NCBI GenBank assembly: GCA_949878885.1
Contig: CATLBN010000005.1
Span: forward strand, 29,514 to 93,513
DNA length: 64,000 bases
Source: an uncultured Clostridia bacterium
GTDB taxonomy: Bacteria > Bacillota > Clostridia > Christensenellales > Borkfalkiaceae
Direction of reading: 5' to 3'
The notes below the pieces were generated by a model. That model searched no databases, was not told where the DNA came from, and worked only from the letters and a program-made list of their open reading frames with translations. The translations under genes were made by a program, and so were the position numbers. Position 1 is the stretch's first letter. Each line of letters starts with the position of its first letter. This document shows positions 1 to 7,747 of the stretch, in pieces.

Positions 1-194
1 GAAAAACTATAAAAGAACTTAGGTGCGAACAGAAAATTTCACAGCGCGAATTGGGCGTAAAACTAGGAGTATGCAACCAAACAATAAGCTTTTGGGAAGG
101 CGGTCAACGCGAACCCGACTTAGACGCGGTTGTTAAAATTGCAGAATACTTTAAAGTTTCCGCCGATTATCTATTAGGATTAGACGATTTTTGA
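1..194 (+). CDS. XRE-family helix-turn-helix regulator, 5' end cut off by the window
   Basis: Open from the left edge in the frame beginning at base 3 and ending at TGA 192-194; about 63 residues are visible. The SQRELGVKLGV segment followed by QTISFWEGGQREPD is the turn and recognition helix of a Cro/C1-type fold, and the end DYLLGLDDF is the usual last helix of short XRE regulators. The protein is probably almost complete, with only its first residues outside the window. Nothing shows its operator or target. It resembles the small regulator at 10803-11024, which ends DYLFGLKIF. The family call is firm; its role is unknown. Confidence 0.85.
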   Translation, partial: KTIKELRCEQKISQRELGVKLGVCNQTISFWEGGQREPDLDAVVKIAEYFKVSADYLLGLDDF

Positions 195-257
195 AAGCAT
201 AATAAAAAAAGCGTTATAATAACGTTAACGCTTGAATTAGAATTTTTTAAATAAAAG

Positions 258-283
258 CGGCGCGGACCTATATGTCCGCGCCG
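258..283. terminator. Bidirectional intrinsic terminator
   Basis: A perfect 10-bp GC-rich inverted repeat (258-267 with 274-283) around a 6-base loop. A T-rich tract follows on the plus strand, and the minus strand reads into TTTTATTT. It lies between the converging ends of the XRE gene and the antiporter and probably ends both transcripts. Confidence 0.85.
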
Positions 284-303
284 TATTTGTTTTTTATTAT
301 ATT

Positions 304-1704
304 TTATTTAACCTCGGCCGTTTGCACTTCCGCAGATACTTCGGTCTGTTCCGCCGCTTCCGCGCCGTCCGCAACTTCGCCTATGCCGCCTTGGGGTTTG
401 TTTTTATCTTTCCCGTACAAAACTTTTAACATAATCGGCGTTAAAATAGACGAAATAAGTATAAGCAATACAGTCATAATCATAAAGCCGTCCGGCAGCG
501 CGTTTACGCCCAAAGCTTCGCTTGTTACCGTGGTGGTTACAATAAGCGCAACCTCGCCGCGCGCCATCATTCCAACGCCGCCTATCGCGCTTTCGCGCCA
601 GCTGTACTTAAACGCCTTGCATACCGCGCCGCAGCCCACAATTTTGCCCAATAAACCCATTATTACGGCGAGCAACGCAAAAAGCAGGTACATAGGATTA
701 AGTCCGGCAAAGTTTATACTTGAAATACCTATGTTTGCAAAGAATACGGGCGCAAAAATAGTATATGTATTTACTTCTATTTTTTTATCGGTATATTCGC
801 TTGCTCTGTGAACCGTTGAAAGAACAACTCCGGCAAGGAACGCGCCCGTAATATCGGCAACGCCGAACACTTCTTCCGCAAGCCAACTGTACGCAAAACA
901 AACCACAAGCGAAAATACGGGAATTCTATGCGTTGTAGGCCAGCGTTTATCAAGCCATTTAAACAGTTTTGAAATGCCCCATCCTGCTAAAATTGCAAAA
1001 ATGAAGAAGCAGACAATCATTATTATCGTGCCGTAAATTTGACTTTTAAACCACTCGAAACCGTTTGCAGCTTCAACCGAGCCGCTTTTTGCTATGCCCG
1101 TTACAACAGAAAGCAGTACAATGCCTATAACGTCGTCTATAATTGCCGCGGCAACTATGGTAGTACCGAGTTTAGTTTGAATTTTGCCTAATTCTTTTAA
1201 AACCGATACTGTAATTGCAACGCTTGTAGCCGTTAAAATAGTACCTATAAATATAGAGCGGTAAATTCCTTCGGCAGAAGTTATTCCAAGTCCTATGCTT
1301 GCAAACGGCATTGAAATTAAGAAACCGAACAAAAGCGGAACGGCAACGCCGACGCAGGCAATTAATACCGCGGCAAGACCCGTTGACTTTAATTCTTTTA
1401 AATTTGTTTCCAATCCCGTTGAAAACATTAAAAGCAAAACGCCTATTTTGGAAAATATGCCAAGCGCGTTGTCTTTCGGCAGCACCAAAAGCGCCCTGTA
1501 ACTTTCTCCTTCGAATCCTATAAGCGCAACGCCGTTGCCGCCAATAAGACCGAATAACGCCGGTCCTACCAAAATACCTGCGATAATAAATCCTAAAACC
1601 TGCGGCAAGCCGATTTTACGGAACAAAAGTCCCAAAAACTTAGTGGAAATTAAAATTATGGCAAGCACCATACAAAATCCGAGCGGCGAATTTCCTTCAA
1701 ACAT
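304..1704 (-). CDS. Cation:proton antiporter, CPA2/KefB-type membrane domain
   Basis: A 466-residue, very hydrophobic protein with about 12 membrane segments. Family marks are GLPQVLGFIIAGILVGP near the N-terminus, LMFSTGLE, the transport-site region IIDDVIGIVLLS, and ITGAFLAGVVLS. The two adjacent Asp residues match the ion-binding site of Na+/H+ and K+/H+ exchangers. It probably exchanges Na+ or K+ for H+ across the cytoplasmic membrane; the ion cannot be read from sequence. The C-terminus is a short charged, Ala/Glu-rich tail with no TrkA-N (RCK) domain. I chose the ATG at 1704 because GGAGAAGG lies just upstream and because a longer reading to 1806 would begin at or before the predicted transcription start. 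Single-gene transcription unit. Confidence 0.88.
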   Translation of the reverse strand: MFEGNSPLGFCMVLAIILISTKFLGLLFRKIGLPQVLGFIIAGILVGPALFGLIGGNGVALIGFEGESYRALLVLPKDNALGIFSKIGVLLLMFSTGLETNLKELKSTGLAAVLIACVGVAVPLLFGFLISMPFASIGLGITSAEGIYRSIFIGTILTATSVAITVSVLKELGKIQTKLGTTIVAAAIIDDVIGIVLLSVVTGIAKSGSVEAANGFEWFKSQIYGTIIMIVCFFIFAILAGWGISKLFKWLDKRWPTTHRIPVFSLVVCFAYSWLAEEVFGVADITGAFLAGVVLSTVHRASEYTDKKIEVNTYTIFAPVFFANIGISSINFAGLNPMYLLFALLAVIMGLLGKIVGCGAVCKAFKYSWRESAIGGVGMMARGEVALIVTTTVTSEALGVNALPDGFMIMTVLLILISSILTPIMLKVLYGKDKNKPQGGIGEVADGAEAAEQTEVSAEVQTAEVK

Positions 1705-1755
1705 AACCTTCTCCTTCTCTTTAAGTAAAATTAGAAAGCCACGCTGTTGCCTATA

Positions 1756-1785
1756 TTTAATCTTGAGCGTAGCCGAAAGATTAAA
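1756..1785 (-). other. Hairpin in the antiporter 5' untranslated region
   Basis: A 9-bp AT-rich stem (1756-1764 with 1777-1785) around a GC-rich 12-base loop, between the predicted promoter and the antiporter start. There is no U-tract, so it is not a terminator. It could stabilise the mRNA or be a REP-like palindrome; neither is shown. Confidence 0.45.
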
Positions 1786-1806
1786 CGAGATTTTTACAAC
1801 CAACAT

Positions 1807-1835
1807 ATTATACGCTATGACAATAAAAAAGTTAA
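1807..1835 (-). promoter_or_regulatory. Predicted sigma-A promoter of the antiporter
   Basis: On the minus strand, -35 TTAACT (1835-1830), a 17-bp spacer and a perfect -10 TATAAT (1812-1807). The start site would be near 1800, giving an mRNA leader of about 95 nt. Confidence 0.65.
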
Positions 1836-1907
1836 GCGTTTTTATAGCTTAATATTAAATTGGATAGTTTTAACAGTTTAAATTTAAAAAAATTTTTAAA
1901 AAAGGGG

Positions 1908-1935
1908 TTGACAAATTTATTTTATATGCTACAAT
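1908..1935 (+). promoter_or_regulatory. Strong sigma-A promoter of the 1.94-2.36 kb transcript
   Basis: Perfect -35 TTGACA (1908-1913), 16-bp spacer, -10 TACAAT (1930-1935). It points into a region with no conventional gene, and an intrinsic terminator lies about 420 bases downstream on the same strand. Confidence 0.75.
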
Positions 1936-2107
1936 AAAAGTACAAAAAGAAAGTAAATTACAAAAAATGTTAGTTGTGCACACTAATTTGGAGTAATTGT
2001 ATGAAAGGTACGTAGCCGCGAAAGCGGGTCAAGGTTAATTTAAAGCGGCAGAATTTACGCCGCCTCTGTATGATAAAAATAGTGAACTTGTTTTAGGAGG
2101 TAAAAGT

Positions 2108-2149
2108 ATGATTACTTACGCTAAAACAATGATTAAAAAAGGAAGGTAA
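2108..2149 (+). CDS. Possible 13-residue micro-ORF inside the structured transcript
   Basis: ATG 2108 to TAA 2149 encodes MITYAKTMIKKGR. The perfect AGGAGG at 2096-2101 is correctly spaced, which is the main reason to think it is translated. A second in-frame short ORF (ATG 2156, eight codons) follows after two codons. The length fits a leader or signal peptide better than an enzyme or a typical type I toxin. No homologue is recognised. Confidence 0.35.
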   Translation: MITYAKTMIKKGR

Positions 2150-2322
2150 ACTCCGATGTACAAGTTTACGTGTGAAATCTGATTCCGTAACACGGATTTT
2201 CCCATAGCAGTTAAACTTATCTTAGCGGCAAATAAAGTGCTTTAACTGCAAGGCGTTGCGCCACTATGCACATTAAGTGCTCCGTGGGGAGGCGATTTCA
2301 AAATTAAAACAGAATAATACTC

Positions 2323-2360
2323 AGCCCTGCGCCGACGTATCGTGCGCAGGGCTTGTTTTT
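2323..2360 (+). terminator. Intrinsic terminator of the structured transcript
   Basis: A 10-bp perfect stem (2323-2332 with 2344-2353) followed by TGTTTTTA on the plus strand. The minus-strand side has a weaker T-tract, so it could also help end the nucleotidase mRNA from the other side. Confidence 0.85.
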
Positions 2361-2423
2361 ACTTTAATAACGCTTATATTGTATTTTTTAAAAAACAGTG
2401 TTCTTTGTTTTTTAATACCTAAG

Positions 2424-3011
2424 TCAATCCATACCGTCAAGTTCGTCAAGCGTTAAATTAAAACTCGGAATAAATTTTTCAAAAAAATAATCTACTTCCG
2501 GCATTTTGCGTGAAAGCAGGTCTTTCTTTATAGATTTTTCGGCTTTTATAAATTCTTTATTTCCGCATCTCAGTTCTTCAAGGCACTTAACGTATGCGGC
2601 AAGCCTGTCCGCCGCTTTCATAAGTTTAAACTCCAAACTATCGCAGTCGGGTTTTATGCAGCCGTATAAATCTTCTCTTATTTCTTGCGGCAGAGTATTT
2701 AAAAGCTTATCGCACGCCATACTCTCCAAATTTTTATACGCGCCTTGAATGGAATTGTTAAAATACTTTATAGGCGTGGGCATATCTCCCGTCATTACTT
2801 CGCTGCACTCGTGATACACGGCGTACAGCACCGCTTTTTCCGCATTAGCGTTGCCGCCGTATATTTTGTTGTTTATAACGGCGAGCGCGTGCGCAAACAT
2901 TGCAACCTGCTGCGAATGCTCCATAATATTTTCATCGCGCACCGAACGCATAAGCTGCCATCTTTTAATATATTTCATTCTGTCGCAAAATGCGTAAAAA
3001 TCGTAACTCAT
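2424..3011 (-). CDS. yfbR: YfbR-like HD-domain 5'-deoxynucleotidase
   Basis: A 195-residue soluble protein matching the YfbR family along its length. The family removes the 5'-phosphate from deoxyribonucleoside monophosphates using a divalent metal. Marks are RWQLMRSVRDENIMEH near residue 17-32, the block around residue 67 ending EVMTGDMPTPIKYFN, and an Asp near 135 in AADRLAAY. The metal-binding HD doublet reads His67-Glu68, a conservative change that should still bind metal. It is read away from the thiT riboswitch transcript and has its own upstream region. Likely role: nucleotide salvage and control of dNMP pools. Confidence 0.85.
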   Translation of the reverse strand: MSYDFYAFCDRMKYIKRWQLMRSVRDENIMEHSQQVAMFAHALAVINNKIYGGNANAEKAVLYAVYHECSEVMTGDMPTPIKYFNNSIQGAYKNLESMACDKLLNTLPQEIREDLYGCIKPDCDSLEFKLMKAADRLAAYVKCLEELRCGNKEFIKAEKSIKKDLLSRKMPEVDYFFEKFIPSFNLTLDELDGMD

Positions 3012-3053
3012 ATTTCCTCTTTTATTCGTTTTTTACATTATAACGCATTTTAT

Positions 3054-3082
3054 TTGACTTTGCACTTATTTTTTAATATAAT
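3054..3082 (+). promoter_or_regulatory. Promoter of the thiT riboswitch transcript
   Basis: -35 TTGACT (3054-3059), 17-bp spacer, -10 TATAAT (3077-3082). The start site would be near 3089, just before the riboswitch. Confidence 0.8.
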
Positions 3083-3102
3083 TTAATTACAATAAAATAA
3101 TA

Positions 3103-3225
3103 CCGTCGGGGGTGCCTTGAAGTCAAGGCTGAGATTATACCCTTTGAATCGGCAACGTAATGGTTGAGCGATATGACAAAGAGATTTTTCGGCGTTCCCT
3201 GTTTTTTTGCGGAACGTTTTTATTT
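3103..3225 (+). promoter_or_regulatory. TPP riboswitch with terminator expression platform
   Basis: The THI-box core is visible: GGGGGTGCC, CTGAGATTATACCC, then TGAATCGG and TAATGGTTGAGCG, the two halves that bind the pyrimidine and pyrophosphate ends of thiamine pyrophosphate. A stem pairing 3193-3198 with 3211-3216 follows, with TTTTTATTTT after it. TPP binding should therefore favour premature termination before thiT. The pyrophosphate-side helix differs from the commonest consensus, but spacing and order fit. Confidence 0.9.
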
Positions 3226-3263
3226 TGCGTTTTTACGCGCTTGCGGCGGTAGAAGGAGTATTT

Positions 3264-4406
3264 ATGGTTTATTCTTCACTTCTTTCCTCTGCAAAATGGT
3301 ATCCCGTTTTGTTTGACACGCCGCTGAACGCAACGCGCGCCGCAGCTTTTTGGCTGACCGCCGCTCTTTTGATTGCTTTTGCCTTATGCCTGATATTTTT
3401 TAAAGAAGAACGGCGCAAAAAGTTTTTAAAAATTTCGGGGATATTCGGCGTAATTTACGCGGCTGCGGTAGGCTTGATATTGCTTTCGCTCACTTTTACG
3501 GAAGACGGAATTGTGTTAATGCTGTTTGCGCCGCTGTCTGCTTTGATTGCCGTTATTGCAGCAAGCGCGGTAATTTTACTGTTTAAGCGCGGTAAACTTA
3601 TATATATTATTTCCGGATGCGCTTCCGCGGCGGCGCTTATTGCGGTTTTTGTATGTATGGGCATTCACTACTCGTCGGGCGCTGCGGGCGATATAACTTG
3701 GGTTCCCAAAGAAGCCGTTAACGAAATTGCGCTTTATCTTTCCGCGGCTATATTGCTTGCGGCGGTTACGACAGCGGCTATACTGTGCGATAAACGCAAT
3801 AAATTTACGTTTGACAGCAAGTCGGTTGCGTTTGCAGGCGTTTGCATTGCAATGAGTTTTGCTCTTTCGTATTTAAGAGTTGTCCGTATGCCGCAAGGCG
3901 GTTCCATTACCCCTGCTTCGCTGCTGCCGCTTATGCTTTATGCGTATATGTTCGGCACAAAAAAAGGCGTTTTTGCAGGCTCGTGTTACGGACTTTTGCA
4001 AGCCTTGCAATCTCCGGACGGCATTTTGCATCCGGCGCAGTTTATTTTGGATTTCCCTGCGGCGTTTGCCTGCATTGGGCTTGCAGGAATGTTCAGCGGC
4101 TTTAAACCGCTTGAAAAACTGCCGCAAATACAATTTCTTCTCGGCGGCATAATAGGAGGTTTGGGCAGATTTATTATGCATTTTCTGTCGGGAACGTTCG
4201 CTTTCGGATTATTCGCGCCGGAAGGTCAGCCTGCTTGGCTTTACAGTTTGGGCTATCAGGCAGGCTATGTACTGCCTGATATAGCAATCGCAATAACTTT
4301 GGGCGTTATAGCGCTTTGTTCGCCTGCTCTTGTAAAAACCGTAAAAAAATACGGTGCGCATAAAACCGCAGAAAACGCAGTTTGCGCAAACAGCGCAGAA
4401 GATTGA
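3264..4406 (+). CDS. thiT: ThiT-type thiamine ECF transporter S component with extra N-terminal membrane domain
   Basis: The C-terminal half is a clear ThiT substrate-binding subunit (MPQGGSITPASLLPLM, then a GVFAGSCYGLLQ block), which binds thiamine and docks on a shared ECF energising module. That module (EcfA, EcfA', EcfT) is not encoded here. Ordinary ThiT has about 180-200 residues; this protein has 380. The added N-terminal half of about 190 residues contains roughly five or six hydrophobic segments of unknown function. I chose ATG 3264, preceded by AAGGAG at 3253-3258, because a longer reading from 3207 would begin inside the riboswitch terminator. The TPP riboswitch upstream supports the substrate. 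Confidence 0.88.
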   Translation: MVYSSLLSSAKWYPVLFDTPLNATRAAAFWLTAALLIAFALCLIFFKEERRKKFLKISGIFGVIYAAAVGLILLSLTFTEDGIVLMLFAPLSALIAVIAASAVILLFKRGKLIYIISGCASAAALIAVFVCMGIHYSSGAAGDITWVPKEAVNEIALYLSAAILLAAVTTAAILCDKRNKFTFDSKSVAFAGVCIAMSFALSYLRVVRMPQGGSITPASLLPLMLYAYMFGTKKGVFAGSCYGLLQALQSPDGILHPAQFILDFPAAFACIGLAGMFSGFKPLEKLPQIQFLLGGIIGGLGRFIMHFLSGTFAFGLFAPEGQPAWLYSLGYQAGYVLPDIAIAITLGVIALCSPALVKTVKKYGAHKTAENAVCANSAED

Positions 4407-4420
4407 ATTTAATCTCTATA

Positions 4421-4460
4421 AAAAAAGCCCCGGCTGCGTTTTAGCTGCCTGGGCTTTTTT
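4421..4460. terminator. Bidirectional terminator between thiT and rseP
   Basis: A 10-bp outer stem (4421-4430 with 4451-4460), with A-run and T-run flanks on both strands and further pairing inside. It separates two converging genes. Confidence 0.85.
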
Positions 4461-4472
4461 ATTTATATAAAC

Positions 4473-5600
4473 TCAACATCGCACAAATTGCAAAATATCA
4501 ACCAAAACGGCAAAAACAAGTATAAGAATAAATCCTACTCCGTGTATTACCGCCTCTATCTTTCTTGGTACGGGCTTGCGGAAAATCCATTCAATCAAAC
4601 AGAACACAACCTTGCTTCCGTCAAGCGCGGGAATAGGCAAAAGATTGAAAACCGCAAGATTGACCCCTATATATGCCGCAATTTCAAGAAAACTCTGAAA
4701 ATTCTGCGAAGCTATTTGCGAGGTTAATTTTATCGTTGTTACGGGTCCGCCCATAGCCGAAATATCCAAGTGTCCCGTAAGCAGTTCGCCCAAAACTTTA
4801 AAAATAGTACCCGCTATCTGACCGGAATAAGCAAACGACCTGCCTATGGTTGTAAAAAAGCCGAACCTGTAATTTACCGTTGATATATCCCAATACAGTT
4901 TGCCGTCGTCTTTTTCAACGGTGCCCGCGCCCAAAGCGCGCCAAAGTTTGCTTGTTTCGGCGGAGCTTTCGAAATTGCAATCGGAACGTAGTTTAACTTT
5001 AACGTCCTGCACGTTCCCATCACGGTTTACGGTAAGTAAAACTTCGTCCCCTTCCGCCTTGCCGCCCAAAGCCGACATAAAATCGGTTAAAAGGTAAACG
5101 GCTTTACCTTCCGCTTTTAAAATTACGTCTTGCTCAACAAGCGAATATTCCGCGTAAATTTCGGAATTAACCCCCTCATACGGCGCAATCGAATTAATTT
5201 TGAATACGGGCTGACCGAAAGCAAACATTGAAACAAGTATTAAAATCAACGCCGTAATATAGTTAAAAAGCGGACCTGCAATCAAAACTATAATTCTTTT
5301 CCAAGGCGCTTTGTTATTAAACGAATCTGCGTTTCCTCCCTCGTCGTCTTCGCCGTCGAACGCGCAAAATCCGCCCAACGGGAACAGCCTTACGGAAAAA
5401 AATTCCCCCGTACGCTTTGACTGCCTTTTAAACAGTTTGGGACCGAAACCTATTGCAAACTCGTTTATTTTAAATTTTAACGCTTTGCCGGCCAGATAGT
5501 GTCCGAACTCGTGCACGGTTATCATAAAAAGCAAAATCAAAACCGCAAGCACAACCGAACCTATTACCGACATAACAGAAGAAAAAGAAAGAAGATTCAT
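4473..5600 (-). CDS. rseP: RseP-family site-2 intramembrane zinc metalloprotease
   Basis: A 375-residue M50 protease that cuts membrane-embedded substrates, typically anti-sigma factors and remnant signal peptides. The zinc motif HEFGH is at residues 30-34 in the first membrane segment, and the third zinc ligand lies in NLLPIPALDG near residue 315. The region between carries a PDZ-like segment. A further hydrophobic helix closes the C-terminus. Its ATG overlaps the dxr stop (ATGA), so translation is probably coupled. It is the last gene of the pyrH-frr-uppS-cdsA-dxr-rseP run, which is the usual Bacillota position. Confidence 0.95.
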   Translation of the reverse strand: MNLLSFSSVMSVIGSVVLAVLILLFMITVHEFGHYLAGKALKFKINEFAIGFGPKLFKRQSKRTGEFFSVRLFPLGGFCAFDGEDDEGGNADSFNNKAPWKRIIVLIAGPLFNYITALILILVSMFAFGQPVFKINSIAPYEGVNSEIYAEYSLVEQDVILKAEGKAVYLLTDFMSALGGKAEGDEVLLTVNRDGNVQDVKVKLRSDCNFESSAETSKLWRALGAGTVEKDDGKLYWDISTVNYRFGFFTTIGRSFAYSGQIAGTIFKVLGELLTGHLDISAMGGPVTTIKLTSQIASQNFQSFLEIAAYIGVNLAVFNLLPIPALDGSKVVFCLIEWIFRKPVPRKIEAVIHGVGFILILVFAVLVDILQFVRC

Positions 5601-6697
5601 TGCATTTTATAAATTAATTTCTGCGCTTTCCAACGCGCTGCGCGGTCTATTTCGGCAAGCTGTTTAAAGCTTACTATTTCGTCGCGCTCAGTGGCGTCTA
5701 TAACGCTGTTAACCACCTCATATATAGCGGTAAACGGTATTTTTCGCTCTAAAAACGCTTTAACCGCAACCTCGTCGGCGGCATTAAGCGCACAGGGCAG
5801 CGAACCGCCTTCTTTGGCGCATTTTAATGCCAAATCGTAAAGCGGATAGCTCTTTTTGTTTAAAGGTTCAAACTGCAAAGAAAACGCTGTTTTAAAACTT
5901 AGCGGTTCCGCGCACGTTACAAGTCGTTCAGGATAAGACAGTGCAATAGATATGGGCACTTCCATAGTTGGCGTTCCCATTTGCGCAAGGACAGCGCCGT
6001 CTTTAAACTCTACAAGCGAATGCACTATGCTCTGAGGCTGAATAACAGTTTCTATTTTGTTATAAGGCGCGCCGTACAATACGTGCGCTTCTATAACTTC
6101 GTATCCTTTGTTTAAAAGCGTTGCGCTGTCTACGGTAATTTTGTCGCCCATTTTCCAAGTAGGATGGTTAAGCGCCTGTTCGGGAGTAACGTCTTTCAGC
6201 TCCGCCGCTTTCAGTCCTCTGAACGCGCCGCCGCTGGCGGTTATTATAAGCCGCTTAAACGGGGCTTTTCTATCAAAATTCAAGCACTGCCAAATAGCCG
6301 AATGCTCGCTGTCTACGGGGATAATGTCAACGCCTTTTTCCTTGGCTAACCGCATTATCAGCTCGCCTCCGCAAACAAGCGTTTCTTTGTTTGCAAGCGC
6401 AAGCGTTTTACCTGCGCGCAGAGCTTTAACGCTGTAATCAAGCCCCGCAAAACCGCCGGCGGCGTTAAATATCAAATCGGCGTTTTCGCACTCCGCAACC
6501 GCAAGCGCGCTTTTTTTGTCGTTTGCCGCCGCGGCGTAAAGTTTGGGACTAAACTCCTTTACCTGCCGTAAAAACTCTGCCGACTGGTTCATTGCGGCAA
6601 GCGCCACAATCTCGTATTTATCACTGTGCCGTCTTACAACGTTTAACACCTGTTTGCCGATAGAACCCGTGGAACCTATCAACGCAATCTTTTTCAT
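5597..6697 (-). CDS. dxr: 1-deoxy-D-xylulose-5-phosphate reductoisomerase
   Basis: A 366-residue enzyme that converts DXP to 2-C-methyl-D-erythritol 4-phosphate with NADPH, the committed step of the non-mevalonate isoprenoid pathway. The NADPH-binding loop GSTGSIG is at residues 8-14. Catalytic-region motifs ALANKETLVCGG, VDSEHSA and NHPTWKMG are intact. Length is slightly under the 380-400 usual for the family. With uppS two genes upstream, the cluster links isoprenoid supply to undecaprenyl carrier synthesis. Confidence 0.96.
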   Translation of the reverse strand: MKKIALIGSTGSIGKQVLNVVRRHSDKYEIVALAAMNQSAEFLRQVKEFSPKLYAAAANDKKSALAVAECENADLIFNAAGGFAGLDYSVKALRAGKTLALANKETLVCGGELIMRLAKEKGVDIIPVDSEHSAIWQCLNFDRKAPFKRLIITASGGAFRGLKAAELKDVTPEQALNHPTWKMGDKITVDSATLLNKGYEVIEAHVLYGAPYNKIETVIQPQSIVHSLVEFKDGAVLAQMGTPTMEVPISIALSYPERLVTCAEPLSFKTAFSLQFEPLNKKSYPLYDLALKCAKEGGSLPCALNAADEVAVKAFLERKIPFTAIYEVVNSVIDATERDEIVSFKQLAEIDRAARWKAQKLIYKMQ

Positions 6698-6782
6698 AAT
6701 TTATTATACCCCGAAATTTTTATTTAATGACAAAAATGCCGCTTAAAAGCGGCTTTTATTTTAGATTTATTTTTATAGAATT

Positions 6783-7739
6783 TTATATTATTATTGTTCC
6801 GAACGCCAGCATAACCGTAAGCGAGCAATAAAGCATACTGTCAAAACGGTCTAAAACACCGCCGTGTCCGGGAAGTATATTTCCCATATCTTTAATACCG
6901 AGTTCACGCTTTAACGCGCTTTCGAACAAGTCGCCTACCTGAGCAACAACCGCGGTAAAAAGTCCCACTAAAATGAAGGTAACTATGGGATGTATGCGCG
7001 TGCTTGTAAAAGTTAAATACACATCGTTATAGCCGCCCAAATAGTTAATAAGAAGATATGCAACTACGGCCGCAAGAAAACCGCCGATAACTCCGCCTAT
7101 TGCGCCGATAATGGTTTTGTTGGGGGATATTTGGGGGGCTAACTTATAAGGCAGAAATCTTTTAAAGCATTTTCCGAATATGAAAGCGCCTGCATCGGTA
7201 AATACCGGACATAAGAAAAGCACTAAAATAGCAGCCATTGAATTTTGCGGCAAATGATTTATACCGGAAAACATTGTAGAAAGCACGCCGCAGTACAGCA
7301 TACAAAAAACGCAAAATACCGTGTTTTTAACAGAACTTCTTTTATGGTCGAAAACCGAAACCGCCGAAAGAAAAGTTGCGTAAATAGCAAACGCGCAAGC
7401 CGTTGAAAGAAATCCCTGCCTCATAGTTAATTCGCACAATACGTAAAGCGGCACAACTATAATGCAAAACGAAACCGTGAATATACGTTGCGGCAGAGAA
7501 ATTTTATTTTCTCCGTTTGCATTATCCAACGCGCGCAGAAATTCAAGCGAGCCCAAAACAGATATTGCGCAAAACAGCAAATCGAATGCAAACGCGCCGT
7601 AACCGCGCGGTATACACCATTTCATTGCGCACAACAATATCAAAACAGCCACGTAAACAACGCTTGTTATTGTGCGCTGTTTACCGGAAGACAACTTTTT
7701 TGTCTGCCTTTCTTCAATTTTTGTTTGCTGTTCTTCCAT
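6783..7739 (-). CDS. cdsA: Phosphatidate cytidylyltransferase
   Basis: A 318-residue polytopic membrane enzyme that makes CDP-diacylglycerol from phosphatidate and CTP for phospholipid synthesis. The C-terminal signature is complete: LKRELGIKDMGNILPGHGG followed by VLDRFDS. About eight hydrophobic segments precede it. The first 25 residues are charged and cytoplasmic. AGGAG lies 5 bases before the ATG, and the gene starts 8 bases after uppS ends. Confidence 0.95.
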   Translation of the reverse strand: MEEQQTKIEERQTKKLSSGKQRTITSVVYVAVLILLCAMKWCIPRGYGAFAFDLLFCAISVLGSLEFLRALDNANGENKISLPQRIFTVSFCIIVVPLYVLCELTMRQGFLSTACAFAIYATFLSAVSVFDHKRSSVKNTVFCVFCMLYCGVLSTMFSGINHLPQNSMAAILVLFLCPVFTDAGAFIFGKCFKRFLPYKLAPQISPNKTIIGAIGGVIGGFLAAVVAYLLINYLGGYNDVYLTFTSTRIHPIVTFILVGLFTAVVAQVGDLFESALKRELGIKDMGNILPGHGGVLDRFDSMLYCSLTVMLAFGTIII

Positions 7740-7747
7740 AACATCTC

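Larger units (their letters stand above)
1942..2360 (+). ncRNA. Unassigned structured transcript with short nested ORFs
   Basis: This stretch is bounded by a strong promoter and a good terminator on the same strand, with no normal-length gene. Visible elements in order: a near-palindrome at 1970-1986; micro-ORF MKGT (2001-2015) after TTGGAG; a GAAA tetraloop hairpin near 2016-2028; a GCGGC/GCCGC hairpin near 2045-2063; AGGAGG followed by a 13-codon ORF (2108-2149); a GTAAACT/AGTTTAC stem around 2146-2168; a CCGT/ACGG hairpin near 2185-2195; a 9-bp stem pairing 2207-2215 with 2241-2249; and the terminator. I cannot match it to tmRNA, 6S, RNase P, SRP RNA, T-box or any riboswitch class I know. 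It could be a regulatory RNA, a dual-function RNA or a peptide-sensing leader. The boundaries are inferred. Confidence 0.55.

Noticed and set aside
272..811. Plus-strand ORF of 179 codons
   Set aside because: It is antisense to the antiporter C-terminus and starts inside a terminator.
2156..2182. MYKFTCEI reading into TGA, resembling a rubredoxin start with a possible selenocysteine
   Set aside because: The sequence after TGA does not continue as rubredoxin and no SECIS-like element was evident; only a short in-frame ORF is supported.
1942..2360. tmRNA, 6S RNA, SRP RNA, RNase P RNA or a T-box
   Set aside because: There is no tRNA-like end or tag ORF, no long rod with paired ends, no GGAAGCAGC-type SRP loop, no RNase P core and no T-box sequence.
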